From the NCBI GenBank assembly GCA_964627035.1, contig CAZVKN010000018.1, positions 1 through 55,739 on the forward strand: a stretch of 55,739 nucleotides of DNA. Direction: 5' to 3'. Of the stretch, positions 48,036 through 55,739 are shown one piece after another. The first letter of the stretch is position 1. Each line of letters begins with the position of its first letter. A program made the translations under genes and the position numbers. The stretch comes from CAZVKN01 sp964627035. Its GTDB lineage: Bacteria > Electryoneota > AABM5-125-24 > Hatepunaeales > Hatepunaeaceae. The notes under the pieces were generated by a model. The model was given only the letters and a program-made list of their open reading frames with translations, ran no database searches and was not told the DNA's origin.

Positions 48036-49926
48036 AACACCCCAACTTACTGCTCTTACTGTAACTTCTAAATATCTCAATCACTTCCAACGCACGTTCA
48101 GCCTTCCCAAACGGCGGCATGATATACGCTCCCGCTGAACGTGATGCACACTTGATCAGCGATTCCGCAGCTATCTCAACGCCGACTTGCGCGGCGGTCT
48201 CACGATCTTCAATAGGTTTCAATCTATCGCGGATTGGTTGAGGAACTTCCATACCGGGGACTTCATTGTGGAAGAATTCGGCATTACGATAATTAGCTAA
48301 CGGTAGTATCCCAACCAAAAACGGTATCTTGCGAATGTTAGCCTTATCCAGAAATTTGAAATAAACCTCCTCGTCAAACACCGGTTGCGTCAACACAAAC
48401 CGAGCCCCACTCTCAATCTTACGGTGTAGCCTGTCAATTTCCAGCTCAAGATCAACCGCTCCCGGATTGGCGCCGCATCCCAAATGAAAACTTGTCCCGC
48501 GAGGTATCGGATTGCCGATCAAGTCCGTGCTATGATTCAAATTATCACCAATCCGCAATAACCCAATCGCATCCACATCATACACTGCCGTCGCCATCGG
48601 ATAATCACCTAACTTTGGTGGATCACCTGTAACACACAGGATATTGTTGATCCCCAAAGCTTCTGCACCGAGCAGATCCGATTGCATTCCGAGAATATTC
48701 CGGTCTCGACAGGTGTAATGCACAATCGCATCCATTCCGGGAACTCTCTGTTGAATGAGAGTACCGAGTACCATCGCTGATAATCTCGCCGAAGCTCTCG
48801 GACCGTCGGGAATATTTACCAACGTAACACCGGCATCACGTAACTTACGTACTCCATCTGTTACCCGCTTGACTGCCGGACTGCGCGGAGGATGAATCTC
48901 CACCGAAAACACGAATTCACCACTGTCCAGTGCTTTTGACATCGGACTTAGGTCGTGATACGGTGTAACCTTCACCTTCTCTTTAGGCTGTTCCGGCTGT
49001 GGTACGGTAGTAGGGATGACAACCTTAGACAGTTCAGGCACAACCGCGCGTATCGCCGCATTCATCGTACGAGTATATTCCGGCGTACTGCCGCAACATC
49101 CTCCGATAATGTTCACACCGGATAAAACCATCCGCTTAGCGTATTCAGCGAAGTATTCAGGAGTAGCCTTGGTAATCAACCTCCCCTCAACCCATTCCAA
49201 CTCACCTGCATTAGGTTGAATGGCTATCGGTTTGTCGGTTGTTTCACGCAACAATTTAGCAGCTTCCAACAGCTTGCTGGGACCTATGGAGCAATTGATA
49301 CCTATCGCATCCACATCCAAACGATTCAATTTGGCGACAATCCCTTCCAACGTAGCACCCAGATAGGTCTCGTTCCAATCCGATAGAGTGAACTGAGCCA
49401 TGATCGGAACATCACTCTGATTCCGTATCGCTTCAATTGCAACGATCAACTCAGCCGGATTGATCATCGTTTCAACAGAGATCAGGTCAACACCCCCTTC
49501 AATCAATCCACGCGCCTGATCCGCAAACGCATCACGCGCATCACACGGTTCTATCAACCCAAGTGGAGCTAACGGCTTTCCGAGCGGTCCCATTGATCCT
49601 GCGATAAATGCATCTCGCCCCGATTTTATTATTGCTTCTTGCGCAACCTTGACGCTGGCTCGGTTTATCTCGATAACTTTATCAATCAGACCGTGAGGAT
49701 TCAGTTTATACCTGTTGGCACCATAGCTATTGGTCTCAATCAGTTCCGCACCGGCTTTGAGGTAATCTTCATGTACCGATAAGACCAATTCCGGTTGAAC
49801 CAGATTCAGCTCATCAAAACAACGGTTGACATACACCCCACGAGTGTATAGCACTGTGCCCATAGCACCGTCAGCGAGTATGGGAGGTCCCTGAAGTCGT
49901 TTGCGAAAATTTTCTGTTTTAGTCAT
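48031..49926 (-). CDS. Bifunctional homocysteine S-methyltransferase / methylenetetrahydrofolate reductase
   Basis: About 631 aa. Residues about 10-300 form a homocysteine methyltransferase domain (ILADGAMGTVLY; INCSIGPSKL; NAGELEWVEG; zinc motif GGCCGSTPEYTR). Residues about 325-625 form a methylenetetrahydrofolate reductase domain (FVFSVEIHPPRS; VNIPDGPRASAR; NILCVTGDPPKLGDYP; VLTQPVFDEEVYFKFLD). This is the YitJ-like fusion. It makes 5-methyl-THF for MetH at 43112. The stop codon lies in an F2 repeat. ATG 49926 is used; no strong ribosome-binding site is visible. Confidence 0.93.
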   Translation of the reverse strand: MTKTENFRKRLQGPPILADGAMGTVLYTRGVYVNRCFDELNLVQPELVLSVHEDYLKAGAELIETNSYGANRYKLNPHGLIDKVIEINRASVKVAQEAIIKSGRDAFIAGSMGPLGKPLAPLGLIEPCDARDAFADQARGLIEGGVDLISVETMINPAELIVAIEAIRNQSDVPIMAQFTLSDWNETYLGATLEGIVAKLNRLDVDAIGINCSIGPSKLLEAAKLLRETTDKPIAIQPNAGELEWVEGRLITKATPEYFAEYAKRMVLSGVNIIGGCCGSTPEYTRTMNAAIRAVVPELSKVVIPTTVPQPEQPKEKVKVTPYHDLSPMSKALDSGEFVFSVEIHPPRSPAVKRVTDGVRKLRDAGVTLVNIPDGPRASARLSAMVLGTLIQQRVPGMDAIVHYTCRDRNILGMQSDLLGAEALGINNILCVTGDPPKLGDYPMATAVYDVDAIGLLRIGDNLNHSTDLIGNPIPRGTSFHLGCGANPGAVDLELEIDRLHRKIESGARFVLTQPVFDEEVYFKFLDKANIRKIPFLVGILPLANYRNAEFFHNEVPGMEVPQPIRDRLKPIEDRETAAQVGVEIAAESLIKCASRSAGAYIMPPFGKAERALEVIEIFRSYSKSSKLGCL

Positions 49927-49996
49927 TACGATAGTTATCGGTTTATTGCGTTCAGATTGTAACAAGGATGATCATGATAATGAATTCTATCAGTTC

Positions 49997-50062
49997 AGAG
50001 TACAATCTTTAGATTGTCTTCAAATAGCTTGACTCTCAAGAGCAATCTAAAGATTGTACTCT
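49997..50062. repeat. Perfect 20-base inverted repeat with self-complementary arms
   Basis: AGAGTACAATCTTTAGATTG (49997-50016) pairs with CAATCTAAAGATTGTACTCT (50043-50062). Each arm holds a smaller palindrome (CAATCT-nn-AGATTG). It lies between prfA and the reductase gene. A GTTTATCCTGTTCATCTTTG stretch (50079-50105) beside it is another dispersed-repeat fragment. Confidence 0.88.
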
Positions 50063-50124
50063 AAACCTCTGAAACACAAATCCTGTTTATCCTGTTCATC
50101 TTTGTTACAAATTCTTCATACCGT

Positions 50125-51192
50125 TTAATTCATCATCTGTTTAAGCCGCTCATCAGTAAAATGTTTACTCAACGGATCAAGCAGCAGATCAAGGCTGCCC
50201 GCAAGTATCTCGTCCAACCTGAAGATGGTTATCGGCACTCTATGATCTGTAACTCTACTCTGTGGAAAGTTATACGTGCGAATTTTTGCAGAACGGTCAC
50301 CGCTGCTAACTTGCGAGCGGCGCTGCGATGCCCGCTTGCTGTTCTCCTCATCAATAGCCAACTGAAACAGTCGTGCCCGCAGCACCCGCATTGCCTGATG
50401 CCTGTTTTTCATCTGCGATTTTTCATCCTGGCATGAAACCACAAGTCCTGTTGGCAGATGTGTGATACGGATTGCCGACTCGGTTTTATTGACATGCTGC
50501 CCACCAGGTCCGGAAGATCGGAAAGTATCAATACGAAGCTCGGTTGGATCAATCTGGATGTCAATCTCCTCAGCCTCCGGTAAAACCGCAACTGTTGCAG
50601 CAGACGTGTGTATTCTGCCGGATGTTTCAGTTTGTGGTACTCGCTGCACACGATGTACACCGGATTCCAGCTTTAACCTGCCGTATGCACCGTCCCCGGA
50701 AATCGAAACGATCACCTCTTTAGCACCACCGATAGCTGAGAAATTACCGGATATGAGCTTGTATGACCAACCGTTCTTGTCAAAGTAATACTTATACATT
50801 GAAAACAGATCAGCGGCAAACAGCGCAGCCTCATCTCCTCCGGTTCCAGCCCGGATTTCGAGCACAGCGTTACGGTTGTCCTCTTCATTAGGCGGGATCA
50901 GGAAAGTGTATAATTTTGACTCAAGACTGGCTATTTCCGTCTCAAGCCTCGGTATTTCCTCACCTGCTAACTCGGCTAATTCGGGATCACCCAACAGTTC
51001 CTGATGCTCGGTCAGGTCATTACGAACAGCGATTAAGCTGTCACGAGTTGCGATTAGCTCGCTTAAACGACGATGTTCGCGGGAAAGCTCGGTCATTCGC
51101 TTTGGATCTGTGGCAATTTCAGGTCTGACCATCTCGGCTTCCACCTGCACCAATTTCGAATCTGCTGAGGCGATTATGTCTTCTATGGACAT
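50125..51192 (-). CDS. prfA: Peptide chain release factor 1
   Basis: 355 aa, normal length. The codon-recognition segment RVPQTETSGRIHTSAATVAV carries the RF1 PxT motif (PQT; E. coli has PAT), and the GGQ is in SSGPGGQHVNKTESAIRITHLP. It terminates translation at UAG and UAA. prmC, which usually follows prfA, is absent. It is transcribed with, or just ahead of, the methionine-cycle genes. Confidence 0.96.
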   Translation of the reverse strand: MSIEDIIASADSKLVQVEAEMVRPEIATDPKRMTELSREHRRLSELIATRDSLIAVRNDLTEHQELLGDPELAELAGEEIPRLETEIASLESKLYTFLIPPNEEDNRNAVLEIRAGTGGDEAALFAADLFSMYKYYFDKNGWSYKLISGNFSAIGGAKEVIVSISGDGAYGRLKLESGVHRVQRVPQTETSGRIHTSAATVAVLPEAEEIDIQIDPTELRIDTFRSSGPGGQHVNKTESAIRITHLPTGLVVSCQDEKSQMKNRHQAMRVLRARLFQLAIDEENSKRASQRRSQVSSGDRSAKIRTYNFPQSRVTDHRVPITIFRLDEILAGSLDLLLDPLSKHFTDERLKQMMN

Positions 51193-51407
51193 GAGATCAT
51201 GCCTTTTCAGTTAAATCTGATAAACTTACTAAGTTATAGCATTAAATGTACTTTAACAACTTTACCCACAATTAATTCGACTTTCACTGAACCAAATGAT
51301 CTGCCGTGCAGCCTCTATTCTTGCTGCAATAATCCCTTGTTTGGTGGAGGCATCCTGATTATATTTGTGGATGAAAACGAATCGTCACTCATTAGCTTCA
51401 TTTACTG
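51193..51407. other. Divergent intergenic region prfA / archease
   Basis: AT-rich, with no repeat family and no supported gene. Promoters for both directions are expected here but no convincing -35/-10 pair was found. Confidence 0.4.
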
Positions 51408-51824
51408 ATGTTTCACATTATTGAACATACCGCTGATATAGCCATACGACTTGAGGGCGAAAACCGCATAGCGCTGTTCAGATCAGGATTTGAAGGGGTG
51501 ATCCACCTCTTGACCGATGGGATTGAATTTGATCATGATATGGTGACAGCAATGTCCATAACAGCAGATGGGCATGACTACGAGGAGTTGATGGTCAATG
51601 CGCTGAATGAGCTGCTGTACTGTTGTCAAAATTTGGGCTGGATACCTCTTTCAGTTGACAGCTTATCTGTTGACAAACACAAAATGCTTACAGCTACAAT
51701 TTCAGTTCTGAAGAACAAAGCAAATATATTATTGATTCGCGAGATTAAGGCTGCAACCTTTCACAATCTCACAATTGAAAAGATTGACAATAAATGGCAG
51801 ACAACAGTCGTTTTCGATGTGTAA
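51408..51824 (+). CDS. Archease
   Basis: 138 aa, full length. The pattern FHIIEHTADIAIRLEG (with the conserved metal-binding Asp), ALNELLYCC, LTATISVL, and IREIKAATFHNLTIEK is typical. Archease activates the RNA ligase RtcB; rtcB is not in the window. It precedes ccoG by 23 bases. Confidence 0.92.
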   Translation: MFHIIEHTADIAIRLEGENRIALFRSGFEGVIHLLTDGIEFDHDMVTAMSITADGHDYEELMVNALNELLYCCQNLGWIPLSVDSLSVDKHKMLTATISVLKNKANILLIREIKAATFHNLTIEKIDNKWQTTVVFDV

Positions 51825-51847
51825 CGGCTTAATTAAACTTAGTGGCA

Positions 51848-53260
51848 ATGAATCACACCGATCAGGAATCATTCCGAAATAAAATAGCAACTGTGGATGA
51901 TTCCGGTAAACGTGAATGGATCTACCCAAAGAAACCGAGCGGGCAATTTCACCGCGCTCGTGCTCTGGTCAGTCTGTTTCTCCTTGCTGTTTTCTTTGCC
52001 GGACCGTTTGTAAAGATTAACGGTCAACCGATTTTGCTTCTGAATATACTTGAGCGGAAGTTCATCATCTTTGGAATGGCTTTTTGGCCCCAGGATTTTC
52101 ACATTTTCGTTCTTGTGATGATCTCTGCGATAGTGTTCATTGTTCTATTCACTGTGGTTTACGGTCGGGTCTGGTGTGGTTGGGCATGCCCGCAGACGAT
52201 TTTCATGGAGATGGTGTTCCGTAAGGTTGAATATTTGATCGAAGGAGGCTCCCGAAAACAAAAAACACTCAATGAGCAGGTGTGGAACTTTGAAAAGATT
52301 GTTAAAAAAGGGTCAAAACAGATTGTATTCTACTCGATCTCGTTTTTGTTCGGAAATCTGTTTTTAGCGTACATTATCGGTATTGACCAACTATTCCAAA
52401 TTATTACCGACCCACCGTCTCAACATGCTGTGGGCTTAACTGTGATGATTTTGTTCTCCGGTATGTTCTACTTTGTGTTCGCATGGTTCCGTGAACAGGC
52501 TTGTATAATTGTCTGCCCGTACGGTCGGTTACAGGGAGTTTTTCTCGATAAGGACTCGATTGTAGTATCTTATGATAACATCCGCGGTGAGAAGCGGATG
52601 AGTGTGGCTAAGGCGGAAAATGATCCTGAAACCGGTGACTGCATAGACTGCTTTCAGTGTGTGAAGGTTTGCCCGACCGGAATTGACATCCGTGACGGCA
52701 CTCAGCTTGAATGCGTCAACTGCACCGCATGTATTGACGCCTGCGACCACATCATGCAGGGCTTGAAAAAACCTGATGGGTTAATCCGGTATGCATCGTA
52801 CAATTCGATTCATAAAGGGAAAAAACTGACACTATCGCCGCGTATCATCGGATATTCAGCCGTCTTAATTTTATTACTGGCTCTTATATCATATTTTATA
52901 TTCGGTCGAAATGACATTGAGACCACTATCCTGAGAACGCCGGGGACTCTCTATCAGGAGTCCGGCAATGATATGATCAGTAATCTGTATTCCTACAAAA
53001 TTGTCAATAAGACATTTTCAGAGATTCCGATACGATTGGAGACCGATTTCGATGAAGCACGGATAAAAATGGTCGGTGGTGATATTGTTGTTGTTCCGGA
53101 GCAGCAGGTCGGTGAGGGCGCATTTTTTATCGAAATCCCACGGGCAAACCTGCACTCTGACAACGTCTTTTTACAGGTCTCTATTGTCAGCGGTGACAAC
53201 GAATTGGAACGAGTCCGAACGAGGTTCATCGGACCACACAGACGCGTTAATCAACAATAA
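51848..53260 (+). CDS. ccoG: Cytochrome c oxidase accessory protein CcoG (FixG/RdxA)
   Basis: About 470 aa. Several N-terminal membrane segments with VYGRVWCGWACPQTIFMEM and FREQACIIVCPYGRLQG precede two ferredoxin-like clusters, CIDCFQCVKVCPTGID and CVNCTACIDACDH. The periplasmic C-terminal domain (Ig-like; SEIPIRLETDF, VPEQQVGEGAFFIEIP) follows one more membrane helix. CcoG is a copper-handling factor for cbb3 oxidase assembly; ccoNOP are not here. ATG 51848 is taken; GTG 51842 in frame is an alternative. Confidence 0.93.
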   Translation: MNHTDQESFRNKIATVDDSGKREWIYPKKPSGQFHRARALVSLFLLAVFFAGPFVKINGQPILLLNILERKFIIFGMAFWPQDFHIFVLVMISAIVFIVLFTVVYGRVWCGWACPQTIFMEMVFRKVEYLIEGGSRKQKTLNEQVWNFEKIVKKGSKQIVFYSISFLFGNLFLAYIIGIDQLFQIITDPPSQHAVGLTVMILFSGMFYFVFAWFREQACIIVCPYGRLQGVFLDKDSIVVSYDNIRGEKRMSVAKAENDPETGDCIDCFQCVKVCPTGIDIRDGTQLECVNCTACIDACDHIMQGLKKPDGLIRYASYNSIHKGKKLTLSPRIIGYSAVLILLLALISYFIFGRNDIETTILRTPGTLYQESGNDMISNLYSYKIVNKTFSEIPIRLETDFDEARIKMVGGDIVVVPEQQVGEGAFFIEIPRANLHSDNVFLQVSIVSGDNELERVRTRFIGPHRRVNQQ

Positions 53261-53271
53261 ATGAGGATAAC

Positions 53272-54372
53272 ATGAAGCAACCTGACAGCAAAGTTTTCAT
53301 CGTTGATGATGAACCGAGCTTGCGCAAGACTTTTCAGGCGTTTCTCGCTCGGGAGGGTTATGACATTGAGCTGTTTGAAAACGGTGCACATGTTCTTGCC
53401 ACTCTTGAGGAATACCTTCCGGATGCAATTCTCCTCGATGTGATGATGCCGGAAATTGACGGATTTGAAGTCTGCCGCCGGATTAAAAACAACCCGGAGT
53501 GGCAGCATATCCCGGTCGTGCTCGTCACTGCACTAGACACTCGTGAAGCACTGTTGGAAGGATTTGAAGCAGGCGCTGATGAGTTTCTCATCAAACCGGT
53601 CAGAGGTCAGGAGCTGCGCGTACGGATACGTTCCATGCTCCGCACCAAGCACTACATGGACGATCTGAAAGACAACGTCAGGATGAGAGAAGAACTGACC
53701 AACCTGATAGTACACGACATGAACAATCCTCTCGCATCGCTGTTGATGTATAGCGAGCTGGTAAAGAGGCATAAGCCTGATGCCGAGAAATGCTGGGAAT
53801 ATGTAGGTAAGATACAGCTTCAGGCACGACGAGTAGAATCGCTGGTCAATGACATGCTTCTTGAAGCAAAGATCGCCCATAACATGCTCATCCTTAACCG
53901 TGAAGTTGTGAACATGAATCAATTCATTAGAGACACACGAAAAAATCATGGAGATGTAGCAAAGTTGAAAGATATTGATTTTATCATTGAAACTCCTGCT
54001 GATGAGATTTTCTTCTCAGTTGATGCTAACCTTTTCCGGCGTGTGATTGACAACCTGATGTCCAATGCACTGAAATTTGCCCCACCCAAATCCAAACTGA
54101 TACTAAAAGCTGAAGTGCCGTTGGAAGAGCTGGATTTCAGTTCTAACGGTTACCAAGCTCGTATTAAAGTGATAGACGAAGGACCCGGCATATCGGATGA
54201 AAACAAAGAGATGATTTTCGACAAATTCTCAATGGCGGACTTGAAAAAGAGCGGTGCCTCCGGATTTGGCTTAGGACTATCTTTCTGCAAAATGGCGGTG
54301 GAAGCTCACGACGGGCGGATATACGTGACCGACAATCATCCACACGGTACAACATTCATCGTCGAGGTTTAG
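53272..54372 (+). CDS. REC-histidine kinase
   Basis: 366 aa. The receiver (FIVDDEPSLRK; AILLDVMMPEIDG; LIKPV) is joined to HisKA (phospho-acceptor in LIVHDMNNPLASLL) and HATPase (VIDNLMSNALKFA; DEGPGIS; GFGLGLSFCKMAVE). It is a paralogue of the 1945-3066 protein. A GAGG site lies 7 bases before the ATG, 11 bases after ccoG, so the two may be co-expressed. Confidence 0.93.
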   Translation: MKQPDSKVFIVDDEPSLRKTFQAFLAREGYDIELFENGAHVLATLEEYLPDAILLDVMMPEIDGFEVCRRIKNNPEWQHIPVVLVTALDTREALLEGFEAGADEFLIKPVRGQELRVRIRSMLRTKHYMDDLKDNVRMREELTNLIVHDMNNPLASLLMYSELVKRHKPDAEKCWEYVGKIQLQARRVESLVNDMLLEAKIAHNMLILNREVVNMNQFIRDTRKNHGDVAKLKDIDFIIETPADEIFFSVDANLFRRVIDNLMSNALKFAPPKSKLILKAEVPLEELDFSSNGYQARIKVIDEGPGISDENKEMIFDKFSMADLKKSGASGFGLGLSFCKMAVEAHDGRIYVTDNHPHGTTFIVEV

Positions 54373-54374
54373 AG

Positions 54375-55505
54375 TTGCCGATCACTGTTAAAACAGTTCG
54401 CACGAGCAAGGGAAAAAACGAATTCATCCGCTTCCCATATCGGCTGCACAGAGGGCAACCGTGTTGGGTGGCACCACTGATATCCGAAGTCAAGACCTCA
54501 CTAAATACTGACCGAAATCCATTCTACGAGCACGCTGAAATCGAGATGTTTCTTGCATACCGTGACGGCAGACTCGTCGGCAGGATAGCAGCTATCATTG
54601 ATCAGAATTTCATCAATGTCCGCAATGAAGCTGTCGGTCTGTTCGGATTTTTTGATGCTATTGACGACGACTATGTTGCAAAGGCGCTCTTTAACAGTGC
54701 CAGTGCCTGGCTGCGCGAGCAGGGGATGATCAGGATGTTGGGACCTGCCAATCCCTCCATGAACGATGAAGTAGGTGTGCTGGTTGACGCTTTCGACGAA
54801 TTGCCGGCGATTAAGATGGTGTGGAATCCGTCGTACTATCCTGTCCTGTATGAACAGGCGGGCTTCAAGAAGGCGATGGATCTATGGGCTTGGACGATAG
54901 ATCAGACAAGCATCACGGATAGACTAATCAGGGTTGGTGAGAAAATCGTCAAGCGGACAAAGGTGACTTTTCGCCATCCCGATATGAAAAAGTTTAATGA
55001 TGAGATTGAACTGTTCCGCAGGATTTACAACAAAGCATGGGTTGAGAACTGGGGGTTTGTGGCATGGACAGAGGCTGAGTTTCAGCATGTGGCTAAGGGG
55101 TTGAAGCAGATTATAGATCCCAAATTGGCATTGATAGCGGAGGACAACGGCACTCCTATCGGGTTCCTGCTTGCATTGCCGGATATGAATGTTGCTCTCA
55201 GGCGATTGAACGGTCGGCTGTTTCCGTTTGGGCTGCTTAAGCTGCTGTGGTATTCACGCAAGATTGATCAGGTCAGGGTTGTGATTATGGGTGTGGTTGA
55301 AGACTGTCGCAATCGTGGGATTGATACAGCGATGTATTATGAAAGTTTCCGCATAGGCATTGAAAACGGATATAAGAGTGGCGAGATGTCGTGGGTATTG
55401 GAGAACAATGAACCTATGAACAGGGCGTTGAGAATGATGGGGGCAAGGAAGTATAAGACGTATCGCATGTACGAGAGGTTACTCCAACACCACAACAGAT
55501 CTTGA
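54375..55505 (+). CDS. GNAT-like N-acetyltransferase family protein (YghO-like)
   Basis: 376 aa. The N-terminal half resembles the FR-x-P-Y-x-LH-x-G-P-x-W-VAPL pattern (FIRFPYRLHRGQPCWVAPL), and a GNAT-like core follows (GRLVGRIAAIIDQ, YVAKALFNSASAWLREQG). A second GNAT-like half is seen later (IAEDNGTPIGFLLALPD). The function is unknown. It begins with TTG 3 bases after the kinase stop. Confidence 0.85.
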   Translation: MPITVKTVRTSKGKNEFIRFPYRLHRGQPCWVAPLISEVKTSLNTDRNPFYEHAEIEMFLAYRDGRLVGRIAAIIDQNFINVRNEAVGLFGFFDAIDDDYVAKALFNSASAWLREQGMIRMLGPANPSMNDEVGVLVDAFDELPAIKMVWNPSYYPVLYEQAGFKKAMDLWAWTIDQTSITDRLIRVGEKIVKRTKVTFRHPDMKKFNDEIELFRRIYNKAWVENWGFVAWTEAEFQHVAKGLKQIIDPKLALIAEDNGTPIGFLLALPDMNVALRRLNGRLFPFGLLKLLWYSRKIDQVRVVIMGVVEDCRNRGIDTAMYYESFRIGIENGYKSGEMSWVLENNEPMNRALRMMGARKYKTYRMYERLLQHHNRS

Positions 55506-55739
55506 TTTGGATCTATTTAGATTTCATCAACTGCGGATAACTGCATTTCTTGATGTGCTGTATGGAACATCCCATCTGCATGGTCGAGTTAATCTGAATC
55601 ACACAGGATTTTAAAATAAGTAAATATCAGTACTAAATATAAAATTTAAAATTTGGACGTCTGATCTTGATATCAGGATTGCTTACTAGTGTCATGTCAA
55701 TCTTGTAAAGTCGCATAATATTTATTATATTATCTTCAT
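55506..55739. other. AT-rich 3' end of the window
   Basis: No supported gene and no member of the described repeat families. The last 100 bases are very AT-rich. Confidence 0.5.

Noticed and set aside
1..55739. rRNA, tRNA, riboswitch, insertion sequence or prophage genes
   Set aside because: Gaps were read on both strands; no tRNA cloverleaf, cobalamin or SAM riboswitch core, transposase or phage gene was recognised. A covariance search (Infernal, tRNAscan-SE) would be decisive.

Overview
The window looks like one contig, or a large part of one, from an uncultured bacterium of the FCB superphylum (Zixibacteria/Electryoneota/Marinimicrobia/Cloacimonadota-like). This is inferred from two large exported proteins that end in type IX-style C-terminal sorting domains (a PNPFN motif, then V-x-D/E-x-TGR, then a beta-strand tail), from tandem LVIVD propellers and from invasin-type Ig repeats, on a moderate-GC chromosome. 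The phylum cannot be fixed from this sequence. rex, ccoG and lutA suggest a respiring, redox-regulated metabolism.

Layout. 1-3978: a signalling cluster with a hybrid histidine kinase (5' end missing or broken), a REC-kinase and a REC-HATPase protein. 4231-7263: exported beta-helix/LVIVD-propeller protein. 7729-9245: a membrane protein and two Spy/CpxP-like periplasmic proteins. 9298-11531: SIS-domain isomerase (gmhA-like), a lipoprotein and rpe. 11543-13482: an AT-rich type II restriction-modification pair next to prfB, which carries a programmed +1 frameshift. 14679-18477: DUF3467, RRM protein, purL, small membrane protein. 18609-21979: TSUP exporter, response regulator and a Rossmann-PAS-PAS histidine kinase. 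22195-25902: YihY/BrkB protein, radical SAM protein, glycosyltransferase. 26150-31963: gyrA and small accessory genes (GNAT, DUF4160/DUF2442 pair, C39-like hypothetical, GrpB). 31974-35902: rex, a 5'-nucleotidase-fold protein lacking metal ligands, lutA, and a MntA/HepT pair. 36227-43044: three exported proteins. 43112-49926: metH, a small toxin-antitoxin-like island with a broken hepT, and a bifunctional homocysteine methyltransferase/methylenetetrahydrofolate reductase. 50125-55505: prfA, archease, ccoG, a REC-kinase and a GNAT-like protein.

The most striking signal is not a gene. Intergenic regions are filled with short structured repeats, mostly made of two hairpins side by side. Family F1 pairs a GTCAACC/GGTTGAC hairpin with a GTCAGGT/ACCTGAC hairpin, often inside outer arms. 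Family F2 is a TGTAGTCG...CGACTACA element holding two hairpins. F3 consists of CACGAAG-type inverted repeats, and there are also ATTCC(C/T)GC...GC(A/G)GGAAT (dRS3-like) inverted repeats. Stem sequences differ between copies while pairing is kept. Pieces of F1 and of the dRS3-like repeat also lie inside metH at three places, in frame and translated, and one F2 copy supplies the stop codon of the methylenetetrahydrofolate reductase gene. This resembles the protein-invading palindromic elements of Rickettsia. No transposase or RAYT gene is present in the window.

No rRNA, tRNA, CRISPR array, insertion sequence or prophage was recognised.
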